Source of the DNA: DATFVA01 sp963764235
Lineage (GTDB): Bacteria > Bacteroidota > Ignavibacteria > Ignavibacteriales > Ignavibacteriaceae
Length of the DNA stretch: 64,000 nucleotides
NCBI GenBank assembly: GCA_963764235.1
Contig: CAVXRO010000005.1
Span: 124,001-188,000, forward strand
Direction: 5' to 3'
A program made the position numbers and the translations under genes. Below, piece by piece: positions 62,791 through 64,000 of this stretch. The number at the start of each line of letters is the position of its first letter. Positions within the stretch are counted from its first letter, which is position 1. The notes beneath the pieces were generated by a model. It had not been told where the DNA came from, did no database searches, and saw nothing but the letters and a program-made list of their open reading frames with translations.

Positions 62791-63486
62791 ATGGACATAC
62801 CTTCACAAAAATCCGGAAAGAAAAAACCTGTATCTGAGATTGCATCAGAATGTCTCATGCTTATCCTTCAGCTAAGATCTACAAACAATTACGGGAACCC
62901 GGAATCGCTTAAGTCACACCTGAATGAAATGTTTGAACGCTTTGAAAGAGAAGCTCGGGGTGCAGGTATCGATAATGAAAAAATTTTGAAAGCTAAGTTT
63001 GCACTTGTGGCCTTCCTTGATGAAACTATTATAAGTTCATCCTGGAACCAAAAAGAAACCTGGCTGGCGGAACCCCTCCAGATCAAAATGTTCGATACTT
63101 TTAATGCAGGTGAAGAATTCTTCAACTATCTTGAGGAACTAAGGCAAAGGAGCAGCACAAACAAGGATGTACTGGAGATTTATTATTTATGTCTTGCCCT
63201 TGGTTTTAAAGGTAAATACCAGCTTCAGTCACCGGAACTATTAAGACGTGTAATTGATGATCTTAATATGGAGCTTCATCCCGAAATGTATCAGTCAATA
63301 GATGCAATTTCACCGAATGCAAAACCTTCGGATACCGTTATAACGAATTCAGGGGGCGGACTTCCGGTTTGGATTTACCCGGTTTCAGCTGTCGTTCTAT
63401 TCTTAATATTCTATGTTATTATGTCCCTTTCAGCCACCGGTGCAGCCAACGATGTTATTGATTCGATAAAAGGACTGTTAGCCTGA
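62791..63486 (+). CDS. tssL: type VI secretion protein TssL (DotU/IcmH family)
   Basis: 231 residues. The cytosolic helical domain includes AKFALVAFLDETIISSSWNQKETWLAEPLQIKMF, the DotU block DExxLxxxW, and YYLCLALGFKGKYQL. One C-terminal membrane helix (VWIYPVSAVVLFLIFYVIMSL) ends the protein, and there is no OmpA peptidoglycan-binding domain. It forms the inner-membrane part of the TssJLM complex. 31 bp separate it from tssM. Confidence 0.94.
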   Translation: MDIPSQKSGKKKPVSEIASECLMLILQLRSTNNYGNPESLKSHLNEMFERFEREARGAGIDNEKILKAKFALVAFLDETIISSSWNQKETWLAEPLQIKMFDTFNAGEEFFNYLEELRQRSSTNKDVLEIYYLCLALGFKGKYQLQSPELLRRVIDDLNMELHPEMYQSIDAISPNAKPSDTVITNSGGGLPVWIYPVSAVVLFLIFYVIMSLSATGAANDVIDSIKGLLA

Positions 63487-63516
63487 ATTCCATCATTTAA
63501 TGATTAAACTGTAATT

Positions 63517-64000
63517 ATGAATGCTATTGTAAATTTCATTAAAAATCCTTCTTCCATAATGGCAATTGCGGGACTGCTGCTTATAGTACTGATACTTGTT
63601 CTCGGTCCCATTTTCGGAATGTCTTTCATGGTACAGCTGGCAATTATAATATTCATTTTTCTAATTGTAACTATCCTTATCCTGTACAAAAAAATGAAGG
63701 ATGCTCAGAAGGCAAGCCAGATCGAGGAATCGATAGGCAACCAGGCTGATGATCAGATGCAGAATCTGAGTCCGGAGAAAAAAGCTGAAATTGAACAGTT
63801 CAGGAAGCAGCTGGAAACAGCAATCACTTCACTCAAAAATTCCAAAATAGCTAATGGAAAATCTGGCAAAGCTGCGCTTTATGCACTTCCCTGGTATATG
63901 ATAATCGGCCCTTCCGCGGCAGGGAAAACAACAGCCATACAGAATTCAGGTCTCGAGTTTCCATTCGGAAAGGAAGGATTCCGGGGCGTCGGAGGGACAA
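63517..64000 (+). CDS. tssM: type VI secretion protein TssM (IcmF family), N-terminal fragment at window edge
   Basis: The frame is open from the ATG at 63517 to the right edge, 161 codons. Two membrane helices (IMAIAGLLLIVLILVLGP and VQLAIIIFIFLIVTILILY) precede a charged region and a P-loop, GPSAAGKT at residues 131-138, followed by QNSGLEFPF..EGFRGVGGT, as in IcmF/TssM. The third helix, periplasmic domain and rest lie outside the window. TssM spans the periplasm to contact TssJ. Confidence 0.93.
   Translation, partial: MNAIVNFIKNPSSIMAIAGLLLIVLILVLGPIFGMSFMVQLAIIIFIFLIVTILILYKKMKDAQKASQIEESIGNQADDQMQNLSPEKKAEIEQFRKQLETAITSLKNSKIANGKSGKAALYALPWYMIIGPSAAGKTTAIQNSGLEFPFGKEGFRGVGGT

Overview
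The window reads as a chromosomal segment of a Gram-negative bacterium of the FCB group, most likely Ignavibacteriota (the Ignavibacterium/Melioribacter side of Bacteroidota-Chlorobi). The reasons are: many secreted proteins ending in a type IX secretion (T9SS) type A sorting domain with the QNYPNPFNP signature; two PorV/PorQ-like outer membrane proteins; a TonB receptor with no SusD partner; a Suf iron-sulfur operon; and promoters of the Bacteroidota kind (TTG, 20 bases, TAnnTTTG). No rRNA, tRNA or CRISPR array was recognised. Layout: 1-3442 (minus) holds a YfhO-like membrane protein cut by the left edge, a SAM methyltransferase and a family 2 glycosyltransferase, a cell-envelope glycan set. 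3801-4262 is a gene-free array of degenerate repeats with a period near 11 bp. 4511-11405 (plus) is sufB-C-D-S-U-T, a bacilliredoxin and an Rrf2 regulator. 11402-28443 is a long minus-strand run that looks like a peptide or amino-acid scavenging locus: three paralogous T9SS-secreted proteins, M20 peptidase, S51 cyanophycinase-like peptidase, YfcC-type transporter, RpiR regulator, TonB receptor, a 915-residue surface protein, a PorV-like barrel, an enolase-superfamily racemase/OSBS and an M14 carboxypeptidase. 28525-30012 is an insertion sequence with multiple end repeats. 30177-36042 carries small lipoproteins, a kelch lipoprotein, an orphan sorting domain and a hybrid sensor kinase/AraC regulator. 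36281-42536 is a TetR-controlled HlyD + two ATPase + two permease efflux system with a four-helix-bundle element inserted in it. 42594-53710 is mixed housekeeping: a lipoprotein, a cation exchanger, NhaA, phosphoglycerate mutase, a PorV-like protein, DoxX, a response regulator, TlpA, a radical SAM protein and a GH13 enzyme. 54216-57318 is an unrecognised three-gene membrane module that resembles an ion-driven motor stator plus an outer-membrane barrel. 57371-59267 has pgl and an unknown membrane protein. 59725 to the right edge starts a type VI secretion cluster (FHA protein, TssJ, TssK, TssL, TssM). Two things stand out. First, eight loci between 27.3 and 52.6 kb carry apparent one- or two-base indels that break otherwise intact families, while the flanking 27 kb and 11 kb look clean; this is either decay or sequence error. 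Second, there are structured non-coding elements: the 11-bp array, a TetR operator with half-sites every two helical turns, multi-copy insertion-sequence ends, and a 17-bp tandem repeat.
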